The translations under genes were made by a program, and so were the position numbers. From Ruminococcaceae bacterium UBA1417 (GTDB taxonomy: Bacteria; Bacillota; Clostridia; Oscillospirales; Acutalibacteraceae): a DNA stretch of 37,988 nucleotides. This document shows positions 1 to 6,849 of the stretch, piece by piece. Numbering within the stretch: the first letter of the stretch is position 1; each line of letters opens with the position of its first letter. The notes beneath the pieces are model-generated. The model was not told the DNA's origin, ran no database searches, and saw only the letters and a program-made list of their open reading frames with translations. Where the stretch lies: positions 11,973-49,960 of the forward strand of contig DBPP01000033.1 in the NCBI GenBank assembly GCA_002305575.1, written 5' to 3'.

Positions 1-696
1 GTGCGGGTGGTCGTTCGGGTTCATAACGGAACCTCTGACGGTCGGTCTCCAGCCCATATTTCTCTTGCGGCCGGCCTTACCGATCTTCACGTTCTCATGG
101 TCGATGTTGGAAACCTGGCCGATGGAAGCCATGCAGGCGTCCGGCACGTTTCTGAGCTCGCCGGAGGGCAGTCTCAGCAGCGCCATGCCGTTTTCCTTCG
201 CCATGAGCTGCGCCATGATGCCGGCTGCACGCGCCAGCTGCGCGCCCTTGCCGGGATACAGCTCTACGTTGTGCACGAAGGTACCGGTCGGGATGTTCGC
301 GAGCGGAAGCGCGTTGCCCGGCTTGATGTCGGCATCCTTGCCGGAGACAACCTTGTCGCCGACCTTGATGCCGTTCGGGGCGATGATGTACTTCTTCTCG
401 CCGTCCTCATACTGCACGAGCGCGATGAACGCGGAGCGGTTCGGATCGTATTCGATCGTCAGAACCGTCGCGGCCATGTCGTTCTTCTGGCGCTTGAAGT
501 CGATGATGCGGTACTTCTTGCGGTTGCCGCCGCCTCTGTGGCGAACGGTGATTCTGCCGTAGCTGTTGCGGCCGGCAGCTTTATTCTTCGGAGCCAGCAG
601 GCTCTTCTCCGGGCCACACTTGCTCAGGCCGCTGTAGTCCGTGGTGGACATGTTGCGGCGCGCATTCGTGGTCGGCTTATAGTTGATAATTGCCAT
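1..696 (-). CDS. rplB: 50S ribosomal protein L2, C-terminus cut by window edge
   Basis: L2 binds 23S rRNA near the peptidyl transferase centre and is needed for subunit joining. The frame starts at ATG 694-696 (MAIINYKPTTNARR) and stays open to base 1, giving 232 of the roughly 275 residues usual for L2. The last residues in the window, SVMNPNDHPH, are the conserved motif just before the functionally important histidine region, so about 45 C-terminal residues lie outside. It follows rplW by 77 bp in the S10 operon on the minus strand and should share that operon's promoter far upstream. Identity is clear from the family motifs. Confidence 0.97.
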   Translation of the reverse strand, partial: MAIINYKPTTNARRNMSTTDYSGLSKCGPEKSLLAPKNKAAGRNSYGRITVRHRGGGNRKKYRIIDFKRQKNDMAATVLTIEYDPNRSAFIALVQYEDGEKKYIIAPNGIKVGDKVVSGKDADIKPGNALPLANIPTGTFVHNVELYPGKGAQLARAAGIMAQLMAKENGMALLRLPSGELRNVPDACMASIGQVSNIDHENVKIGKAGRKRNMGWRPTVRGSVMNPNDHPH

Positions 697-773
697 TGTG
701 TCTTCTCTCCTTATTTGGCTTTGCGGGAACGGGCCGTTTCCCATTCATGCCCTTTGGGGTGTCTTCCGGCCGA

Positions 774-1064
774 TCAGATCATCGACTCGAAGAACTCGAT
801 CGTCTTGCTGCCCTCTGTGAGCGTTACAACAGCCTTCTTCCAGGATCTCGTGTAACCCTCGTATCTGCCCTGGCGGCGGAGCTTGCCGCGCACGTTCAGC
901 GTGTTGACCTTCTGAACCTTGACGCCGAACAGTTCCTCGACCGCCTTCGCGATCTCAATCTTGTTCGCATCCTTGCAGACTTCAAACGTATATTTCTTTT
1001 CCGCATTGCCGGCCATGGATTTCTCCGTGATGATCGGGCGGATAACGATGTCCTGCGCTTTCAT
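774..1064 (-). CDS. rplW: 50S ribosomal protein L23
   Basis: L23 sits at the polypeptide exit tunnel and is the docking site for trigger factor and signal recognition particle. The 96-residue protein begins MKAQDIVIRPIITEKS, the typical L23 start, and carries the central motif VQKVNTLNVRGK and the basic loop RQGRYEGYTRSWKKA. Length is normal. Its ATG overlaps the rplD stop by one base (TAATG), which implies translational coupling. Order rplD-rplW-rplB is the standard S10 operon order. Confidence 0.97.
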   Translation of the reverse strand: MKAQDIVIRPIITEKSMAGNAEKKYTFEVCKDANKIEIAKAVEELFGVKVQKVNTLNVRGKLRRQGRYEGYTRSWKKAVVTLTEGSKTIEFFESMI

Positions 1065-1687
1065 TATGCGTACACCTCCTCGATTTTGGAGACGGCATCC
1101 TTCACAACGATGAACTTATCGGCATTGAGGATGTCGTATACGTTCAGCGTGTTGACCTGCGCGGTCTTGACGCCCGGGATGTTCGCTGCGGAAGCGATGA
1201 TCTGCGCATCGACCTCCGGGAGAACGATGAGCGCCTTCTTGTCGCTGCCGAGCGCCTTGAGCATTTCGGCAATCTTCTTCGTCTTGTAGCCCTCCGTGGC
1301 GATCGCATCGACAACGATCATCTCGTTGTCCTGCACCTTGCTCGAGAGCGCGGACTTCATCGCGAGACGCTTTACCTTCTTGTTCAGCGTGACGGTGTAA
1401 TCTCTCGGCTTCGGCGCAAACACGATGCCGCCGTGTGTCCACTGCGGCGCTCTGGTGGAGCCCTGTCTTGCGCGGCCGGTGCCCTTCTGTCTCCACGGCT
1501 TCTTGCCGCCGCCGGAAACCTCGGAACGGGTGAGGGCGGACTGTGTGCCCTGTCTCTGGTTGGCGAGATACGCCTTGACCATATCATTCATGACGGTGAC
1601 GTTGGGCTCAATGCCGAAAACCGCTTCGGAAAGCTCGATCTTCTCAACCTCTTTGCCCGCCATGTTCATAACTGCTACTGTAGGCAT
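1064..1687 (-). CDS. rplD: 50S ribosomal protein L4
   Basis: L4 binds 23S rRNA domain I and its extended loop lines the exit tunnel. The 207-residue sequence starts MPTVAVMNMAGKEV and contains the hallmark loop GGGKKPWRQKGTGRARQGS at about residues 60-80, followed by the globular C-terminal part. Length fits the family. In enterobacteria L4 represses its own S10 operon through the mRNA leader; whether that happens here is unknown, but the leader of this operon contains a terminator-like hairpin (2831-2862). The gene is 18 bp downstream of rplC and overlaps rplW by one base. Confidence 0.97.
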   Translation of the reverse strand: MPTVAVMNMAGKEVEKIELSEAVFGIEPNVTVMNDMVKAYLANQRQGTQSALTRSEVSGGGKKPWRQKGTGRARQGSTRAPQWTHGGIVFAPKPRDYTVTLNKKVKRLAMKSALSSKVQDNEMIVVDAIATEGYKTKKIAEMLKALGSDKKALIVLPEVDAQIIASAANIPGVKTAQVNTLNVYDILNADKFIVVKDAVSKIEEVYA

Positions 1688-1705
1688 TCTTTATTCCTCC
1701 TTCCC

Positions 1706-2338
1706 TTACGCTTTAACGCTGTCGCGCAGTACGACCGTACCGCCGTTGGGGCCGGGAATCGCACCCTTCACAGCAATCAGATTGTTCTCCGCATCGACCT
1801 TGACGACGGCCAGGTTCTGAACCGTGACCTTCTCAGCGCCGAGGTGGCCGGCCATCTTCAGGCCCTTCCAAACTCTGGACGGGCTGGAGCACGCGCCGTT
1901 GGAGCCGCCGTGACGGGCGACCGGACCGGAACCGTGCGTTTCCTTCAGTCTCTGGAAATTCCAGCGCTTGATGACGCCGGCGTAGCCCTTACCTTTGCTC
2001 GTGCCCGTAACGTCGACCTTGTCGCCGTTCGCGAAGACGTCCGCCTTGATGAGGTCGCCCACGTTGTACGCGGAGCAATCGCTGAGACGGAACTCCTTGA
2101 GGGTCTTCTTCGGGGCGACGTCGCCCTTCTTGAAGTGGCCCGTGAGGGGCTTCGATACGCGCTGCGGCTTCTGATCGCCAAAGCCGACCTGAATTGCGTC
2201 ATAGCCGTCGTTTTCAACAGTCTTCTTCTGTGTGACCACACAGGGACCGGCTTCCACAACTGTTACGGGAACGACTCTGCCCTTTTCGTCGAAAATCTGC
2301 GTCATGCCGATTTTCTTGCCGATGATTGCCTTCTGCAT
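1706..2338 (-). CDS. rplC: 50S ribosomal protein L3
   Basis: L3 is an early 50S assembly protein that reaches the peptidyl transferase centre. The 210-residue protein begins MQKAIIGKKIGMTQIFDE, the classic L3 N-terminus, and has the central segment HGSGPVARHGGSNGACSSPS and the KMAGHLGAEKVTVQNL motif. The start has an AGGAGG-type ribosome binding site. It lies 89 bp after rpsJ; that spacer holds two small potential hairpins (around 2366-2382 and 2402-2419) without a U-run, so they are unlikely to stop transcription. Confidence 0.97.
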   Translation of the reverse strand: MQKAIIGKKIGMTQIFDEKGRVVPVTVVEAGPCVVTQKKTVENDGYDAIQVGFGDQKPQRVSKPLTGHFKKGDVAPKKTLKEFRLSDCSAYNVGDLIKADVFANGDKVDVTGTSKGKGYAGVIKRWNFQRLKETHGSGPVARHGGSNGACSSPSRVWKGLKMAGHLGAEKVTVQNLAVVKVDAENNLIAVKGAIPGPNGGTVVLRDSVKA

Positions 2339-2427
2339 TCTTGTATCCTCCTGTTAGGTTATTGGTCGGATCGCTCCGACTTGACCCTCCTGCCTGTAGG
2401 TTGAGCGGCGTTTACGCCGACCATCGA

Positions 2428-2739
2428 TTAAAGTTTGATTTCGATCTCAACACCGGCGGGGAGCTCTAAGCCCATCAACGCCTCAACGGTCTTGTTGCTG
2501 GGTCTTAAGATGTCGATAAGTCTCTTGTGGGTACGCATCTCGAACTGCTCGCGGCTGTCCTTATACTTGTGCACAGCTCTGAGGATCGTGATGATCTGCT
2601 TCTCGGTCGGCAGCGGGACGGGGCCGGAAACTCTCGCGCCCGTGCGCTTCGCGGTCTGCACGATCTTCTCCGCCGACTGATCGACGACCTGATGATCGTA
2701 ACCCTTAATTCTTATCCTGATCTTTTCCTTGACTGCCAC
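2428..2739 (-). CDS. rpsJ: 30S ribosomal protein S10
   Basis: S10 is part of the 30S head and is also the NusE antitermination factor. The 103-residue product MAVKEKIRIRIKGYDHQVVD has the family motif KRTGARVSGPVPLPT and ends with the usual acidic beta strand. The start codon is GTG at 2737-2739, preceded by AGGAGG eight bases upstream, so this start is well supported. It is the first gene of the S10 operon, and the promoter is about 360 bases upstream at 3104-3132. Confidence 0.97.
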   Translation of the reverse strand: MAVKEKIRIRIKGYDHQVVDQSAEKIVQTAKRTGARVSGPVPLPTEKQIITILRAVHKYKDSREQFEMRTHKRLIDILRPSNKTVEALMGLELPAGVEIEIKL

Positions 2740-3103
2740 TAAAATCGCCTCCTGTAATTTTGTAAGTTGGCGGGCTGTACGGGTTTTTATGTTTTAAACA
2801 CTGCTCCGGGTGTTTCGCCGGAAGCCATAGAAAAACCGGACATTCACTTTCGTGAATTCCGGGATCCGTTTGGGCCGGTGTTGAAAACACAAACCCTACA
2901 CATAAAAAACCATCGAAGCCTGTTTTGTCCGGCCTGTGCGCCTTAGAAATCAGCGCATGGTTCCGCGCGCCACTCCACATAGGGAGCCGCTTTGCTTCAA
3001 TTGTTGTCGCCCGGTTTAAAATCGGACATACTCCACGGAAAAACCGGCCGTCTCGGCCGCAACCTCCCGCTTCATCGCATATCTGTCGCAGTCACGCTCA
3101 ATT
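2740..3103 (-). promoter_or_regulatory. long untranslated leader of the S10 operon
   Basis: About 360 bases separate the promoter -10 box from rpsJ with no open frame of coding character. The RNA can form a stable GAAA-capped hairpin followed by five U residues (2831-2862) and smaller hairpins on either side, for example GTGTT/AACAC near 2881-2893 and CTTCCGG/CCGGAG near 2808-2825. This suggests a leader that controls read-through into the ribosomal genes. No named riboswitch or ribosomal-protein leader class was recognised. Confidence 0.55.
2831..2862 (-). terminator. terminator-like hairpin inside the S10 leader
   Basis: On the minus strand CCGGAATTCAC, a GAAA tetraloop, GTGAATGTCCGG (one bulged G) and then TTTTT. 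This is a complete intrinsic terminator shape located about 240 bases after the promoter and about 90 bases before rpsJ, so it would act as an attenuator rather than as an operon end. Confidence 0.65.
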
Positions 3104-3132
3104 ATTATAGCAGGCAAGCTTTCAAAAAGCAA
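3104..3132 (-). promoter_or_regulatory. sigma-A promoter of the S10 operon
   Basis: Minus strand TTGCTT (3127-3132), a spacer of 17 bases, then a perfect TATAAT (3104-3109). An A-rich stretch lies just upstream. It faces rpsJ with no gene between. Confidence 0.75.
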
Positions 3133-3370
3133 GTCCTTTTCAAAAGAATTTTTCAGATTTTTCGCGGCTTTTTTGCGTTTTTCAGGTCTACACCACATCT
3201 TGTGCCGCTGTGTGCGCATATCCCCTAAAACCGGTCAATAAAAACCGGGGTGCTGTGCAACCGCGCTCATAAGTCCAGACCGCGTGCCGCAAACGACGGC
3301 ACGCTTTTGCACCCTTTTTCACGCCATACCTCCCATCGGATCGGCACACGGTTGTCCGCGCCAATCCATG

Positions 3371-3397
3371 AAAAAGCGGGCAGCCGAAGCTGCCCGC
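3371..3397 (-). terminator. terminator after the G5/3D protein gene
   Basis: Minus strand GCGGGCAGC, TTCG tetraloop, GCTGCCCGC, TTTTT, starting 18 bases after the stop codon. Perfect nine-base-pair stem. Confidence 0.92.
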
Positions 3398-3414
3398 CCA
3401 TTATGCTTTTTAAA

Positions 3415-4845
3415 TTACCAGCCTGCGCGGATGACGTAGACGTTCATGTTGCGCCGGCCAAACGCCGTGCAATCCTCGAGCGTGTCGTAGTAGAGGTCTG
3501 CCACGATATCGCCCGCCATCGCGGCACCGCCCGTATCCATCGCGTAGCAGTAGCCGTATACCCACGAGCCATCTGCCGCCGCAATGTACAGCAGCGAGCC
3601 GTACGGGATGCGGTTCGGATCCACCGCCACGTAGCCGACCTGCGGCGTCGCGCCGATGGAGGTCACAGCGCCCGGTTCCGCATAATACGCGGTGCACGAG
3701 CCGTAAAGGCTGTACTGGTAGGAGACCGTTTCACCGGAGGCATCCACAAAGGTGCCGGCAGCCGCACCGCCGCTCACGCCCGTGCTCGGGCGCTCCTTTG
3801 TGCCGGCCACAACAACCTCGTTCTGCGCTTCTTGCAGAATCTTCTCGGAGAGCACCTCGCGGCTCCGCTCCTCACCGTCTGCATAGGTGATTTTATACGT
3901 CACTTCGCGCTCGCCGGCGACACCCGCCGTTTTGACCTCCGACTCATCCTCGTACATCTCATCGCTGTACTCGTAAACGGTTTCATAATCGAGCGCTTCG
4001 GTCACGGTCGCTTCTTCGCTGCGAACGCGCACCACGCGGATCACCGCGCCGTCCGCCACGTGCTCGTCGGATTCGACCGCCTTCATGCCGTCGGCCGTCT
4101 CCACGAGAATCTCATCCTGTTCGCCGAGCGTCATGCCGGCGTTCTCCAGCGCATCGCCGTAATTGCCCGCGGGGATGCTGTGGGCTGCGGTTTCCCCGTC
4201 GGCCGTGATGGTCACGTCGATGTACCGCGCAACGCGGATGCGCATGCCGTTTGTGAGCGGCGTATCCTCTGTCGGCGTCACCGTATCCTGATCGCCAAGT
4301 GTCACACCGGCGCTCTCCAGCGCTTCGGCCACCGTGCCGCCCAGCAGGTCAAGCATGCGGCGCTTGCCGTCCGCTTCCAGAAACACGCGGTTCGAACGCG
4401 TCACAACCGCCATCGTATCCGCTGTGAGGACGGTGTCGCGCGCCGGCTCCACCGCATCGCGGGCGCCGAGCGCAATGCCGCCGGACGCAAGCGCGTCCTC
4501 GAGCACCGTGCCCTCCGGAACAACCAGCATCACGGAGCTGCCGTCCGCTTCTGCCGAAACGCGCACCGCGCGCTGTACGGTGAGCAGACCGCCCGTCTCA
4601 TCAAAATCGTATGTATCGATTTCCGAAACAGGCGGCATGCCCTCCGTCTCGGCCCGCGCGAGAATTTCCGCGGGATTCTTGCCGATCATACTGAACGTGT
4701 ATGTGTCTTCGCCGTCACGCACCGTAATGTCCGCCGTGTTGGCCACAACCGACACGACCGACCCAACGCTGATCAGCGCAACCAAAAGCGCGATCAGCAG
4801 AATGCGCGGCATGCTCCGGCTTTGTGCTTTTCTTGCGTGGCGCAT
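3415..4845 (-). CDS. secreted DUF348 / G5 / 3D-domain cell-wall protein (YabE-like)
   Basis: A probable exported peptidoglycan-acting protein of 476 residues. Residues 15-35 form one hydrophobic signal/anchor helix after a basic start. Residues about 36-270 hold repeated DUF348-type units (each with an AGVTLGDQD or AGMTLGEQD-like loop), about 272-345 a G5 domain ending VVVAGTKERP, and the last 98 residues a 3D domain with its three conserved aspartates in VDPNRIPYG, AMDTGGAA and GDIVADLYY. The 3D fold resembles the MltA-type lytic transglycosylase core, and relatives such as B. subtilis YabE and YocH are cell-wall hydrolases; activity here is inferred. The start at ATG 4843-4845 has AAAGGAG seven bases upstream; a longer frame upstream would run through the promoter and is not used. 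It has its own promoter and terminator. Confidence 0.88.
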   Translation of the reverse strand: MRHARKAQSRSMPRILLIALLVALISVGSVVSVVANTADITVRDGEDTYTFSMIGKNPAEILARAETEGMPPVSEIDTYDFDETGGLLTVQRAVRVSAEADGSSVMLVVPEGTVLEDALASGGIALGARDAVEPARDTVLTADTMAVVTRSNRVFLEADGKRRMLDLLGGTVAEALESAGVTLGDQDTVTPTEDTPLTNGMRIRVARYIDVTITADGETAAHSIPAGNYGDALENAGMTLGEQDEILVETADGMKAVESDEHVADGAVIRVVRVRSEEATVTEALDYETVYEYSDEMYEDESEVKTAGVAGEREVTYKITYADGEERSREVLSEKILQEAQNEVVVAGTKERPSTGVSGGAAAGTFVDASGETVSYQYSLYGSCTAYYAEPGAVTSIGATPQVGYVAVDPNRIPYGSLLYIAAADGSWVYGYCYAMDTGGAAMAGDIVADLYYDTLEDCTAFGRRNMNVYVIRAGW

Positions 4846-4963
4846 AAAAGCTCCTTTCCTGTTAAACGGAACCGTTCGGAACCCGACCCATTGCCGGCTT
4901 CCTCTATCACTCTTCTTTGACCGCCGGACCCAGCCCGGCCTTCCCTTTTGGAGATCAATTGAG

Positions 4964-4992
4964 AGTATAGTGGCAGAATAACGGTCTGTCAA
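4964..4992 (-). promoter_or_regulatory. sigma-A promoter of the G5/3D protein gene
   Basis: Minus strand perfect TTGACA (4987-4992), 17-base spacer, TATACT (4964-4969). The leader to the start codon is about 112 bases. It was examined for a c-di-AMP (ydaO) riboswitch, which often precedes cell-wall hydrolase genes; no convincing match was found. Confidence 0.85.
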
Positions 4993-5503
4993 GTTTTCAT
5001 AAGCTTGTTTTTTGTGCATCTTGCCACATTTCGAATGGAGATCAAATTTACATAACCGCACAGCTTTTTAGTATAATCAAATAAAGTTGATATTATTGAA
5101 AACTCAAATTTTCTCCGTCTGTGCACTTTGCAAAAAATTTGCAAATCCTTCGCAGTCGAACATAGATTCTTTCTTCAAAAATATGAATATTTATTCTTTT
5201 TTGCCCTCTGTTTTTCGGCCTTTTTTCTGTGTTTTACATAATCTTTCGTATATTATTGCGTAGTGGATTCATTTGCACTGTAAAGCCCAACCGCTTCACA
5301 GAACAAAAAAGCCCGCGCCTTTTTCGGGCAAAAAACGCAATTCTTCTCGAAAAACGGCGGATTTCGACAATTTTTTTGGTCGAGTTACCGCGTCTTGCGC
5401 CGGCGGCACCGAAAGGTACGAATCCCCACTTTTTCCGGCTTTTTCGTCCCCGCTTTTGCGGAAATTATTGTCAACGAATGCATAGAACCGTATATTTAGG
5501 GAC
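4993..5503. other. AT-rich non-coding gap of about 510 bases
   Basis: Clearly richer in A and T than its neighbours, with direct TTTGCAAA repeats near 5128-5147 and no frame of coding character. There is an isolated TATAAT on the plus strand at 5072-5077 with TTTACA 19 bases upstream, and a short GCCCG/CGGGC stem flanked by A and T runs near 5305-5336. No RNA gene was recognised. Confidence 0.4.
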
Positions 5504-5539
5504 AAAAAAGCGGCGAACGCCTGTCTGCGCCACCGCTTT
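5504..5539 (-). terminator. terminator after the SGNH esterase gene
   Basis: Minus strand AAAGCGGTGGCGC, six-base loop, GCGTTCGCCGCTTT (one bulge) and a run of T, just after the stop codon of the esterase. Confidence 0.85.
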
Positions 5540-5547
5540 CCCCACTT

Positions 5548-6651
5548 TTATGCCTTTTGCCGCGCCCGCACAAAAGCGACGAGTTCCGCCGCCGCCGTGC
5601 GGTGTGCGCCGACGCCCGGATGATTGCGGCAGCCGCGGTTTTCGAGATCGTCTGTCAGCGGCAGGAACACGGCATGCGTGTCGCCGGTTTCGGCGCAGTA
5701 CGCCTCCACAGCGGCCTGCAGGGCGGGCGCAAGCTCAAGTCCCAGCATCCCGTAAATCCACACCAGCTCCGCTTTCGGGTTGCAGCGGCGCAGCGTTTTG
5801 AGAAAATCCCGCACCTTCCCCTGTAGCCGCTCGACATCCGCCGCGCAGAAACTGCCGTCCGCCGCGCGCCGATTTTCGAAGCACGCCCCAGTCGCGGGGT
5901 CCCGCCAGGCGGGCTGGTCGAACGATCCGCAATCGTTCGTGCCGAGGTTGATGAACACGTAATCCGGCTGCCAGGCGGCAAAGTCATTTTTCCGGTGCGC
6001 GCCGAGCGCTTCGTTCCGCGCGCCGGTGAGCAGGCCGCACACGGCTTCGTAGGTTGGCGGCAGGATGTTGTGTGGGTTGTTGTCCCATGCGCAGCCGACG
6101 CCCCAGCCGCTTTGCGACAGAATGCGCACCTGCGCGTTCAGCGCCTCGGCCGTCATCACGGCGTAGTTGTTTTGGGCGCTGAAAAACATGGAGATCCAGT
6201 CCTCCTCGGCCTTGGCGCCAATATCGCCCTCGCCGCTCGTGATGCTGTCGCCGATAAACTCGAGCCGGAGCCCGCCCGGCGCGACCGCTTCAAAGCTGCC
6301 GTCTGTCTCAAGCGCGCAGATTTGCAAAAGGCTGTCCGGATCGCCGCTCATGGCCTGCGTATCCTTCAAGATACGCACATTCTTGACGGTATCCGGGTTC
6401 ATGCCGCGGAACACGCACACGCGGTGCGTGCCCTTCTCCGCCATGCGCCGGGACATCCATGCGCCGTTGATCACAAAGCTGAACCACGGTTCGTACGCCG
6501 ACCAGTCTGCGTGCAGCTCGACCCAGAGCTCCGCGCCGCGCACGTTGACTTCCAGCCCGGAGGCCGTCCAGAACAGCGTGAGCGGGTCTGTTTCCCCGTT
6601 GGTCCGCCCGTGCACGCAATGGGGAATTTCCGAAATTCGATAGCGATTCAT
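5548..6651 (-). CDS. SGNH/GDSL esterase, CE2-like acetylesterase
   Basis: A 367-residue two-domain esterase. The first ~120 residues are a beta-rich domain (ELWVELHADWSAYEPW, MAEKGTHRVCVFRGM) like the jelly-roll of CE2 acetyl-carbohydrate esterases. The SGNH domain follows: block I FIGDSITSGEGD with Ser136, block III NLGTND and block V HPGVGAHR with His344. The position three before the histidine is Cys instead of the Asp of a standard triad; some CE2 enzymes are described as working with a Ser-His dyad. No signal peptide is seen, so it is probably cytoplasmic and would remove acetyl groups from imported oligosaccharides. ATG 6649-6651 follows AAAGGA; a longer frame upstream has no ribosome binding site. 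It lies downstream of the GH3 gene but has its own promoter. Confidence 0.85.
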   Translation of the reverse strand: MNRYRISEIPHCVHGRTNGETDPLTLFWTASGLEVNVRGAELWVELHADWSAYEPWFSFVINGAWMSRRMAEKGTHRVCVFRGMNPDTVKNVRILKDTQAMSGDPDSLLQICALETDGSFEAVAPGGLRLEFIGDSITSGEGDIGAKAEEDWISMFFSAQNNYAVMTAEALNAQVRILSQSGWGVGCAWDNNPHNILPPTYEAVCGLLTGARNEALGAHRKNDFAAWQPDYVFINLGTNDCGSFDQPAWRDPATGACFENRRAADGSFCAADVERLQGKVRDFLKTLRRCNPKAELVWIYGMLGLELAPALQAAVEAYCAETGDTHAVFLPLTDDLENRGCRNHPGVGAHRTAAAELVAFVRARQKA

Positions 6652-6727
6652 AGGTATCGTCCTTTCTGTCCGGCCGTTTTGGCCGTGGCGTCTGCCGCGG
6701 CGCCGCTTTTGCTTTTTATTGCTTCTT

Positions 6728-6756
6728 ATTATATAGGGATGCCGGACGCGCGTCAA
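6728..6756 (-). promoter_or_regulatory. sigma-A promoter of the SGNH esterase gene
   Basis: Minus strand TTGACG (6751-6756), 17-base spacer, perfect TATAAT (6728-6733). It sits after the GH3 terminator, which supports separate transcription. Confidence 0.82.
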
Positions 6757-6782
6757 CCGGGTTTTGCGCTGTATGCTTCCGG

Positions 6783-6825
6783 CAAAGCAAAGGCCCCGCC
6801 GCCTTCACGGAAAAGGCGGCGGGGC
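6783..6825 (-). terminator. terminator-like hairpin after the GH3 gene
   Basis: A perfect 13-base-pair GC-rich stem, GCCCCGCCGCCTT and its complement (6793-6825), with a seven-base loop. The tail on the minus strand is CTTTGCTTTG, a poor U-run, so termination may be partial. Confidence 0.65.
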
Positions 6826-6849
6826 TTCGATAATTTTTACGCCATGTGT

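Noticed and set aside
3282..3308. GCGTGCCG/CGGCACGC hairpin followed by TTTT on the plus strand
   Set aside because: Shaped like a terminator, but no plus-strand gene lies upstream and the minus strand has no U-run.
3250..4920. A 556-codon plus-strand frame opposite the G5/3D gene
   Set aside because: Arg/His-rich antisense shadow without ribosome binding site; the minus-strand gene has clear domains, promoter and terminator.
4846..4957. c-di-AMP riboswitch before the 3D-domain gene
   Set aside because: Such genes often carry one, but the leader is only about 112 bases and the conserved segments were not found.
5296..5505. A 69-codon minus-strand frame in the AT-rich gap
   Set aside because: No ribosome binding site, no hydrophobic or domain pattern; it lies downstream of the esterase terminator.
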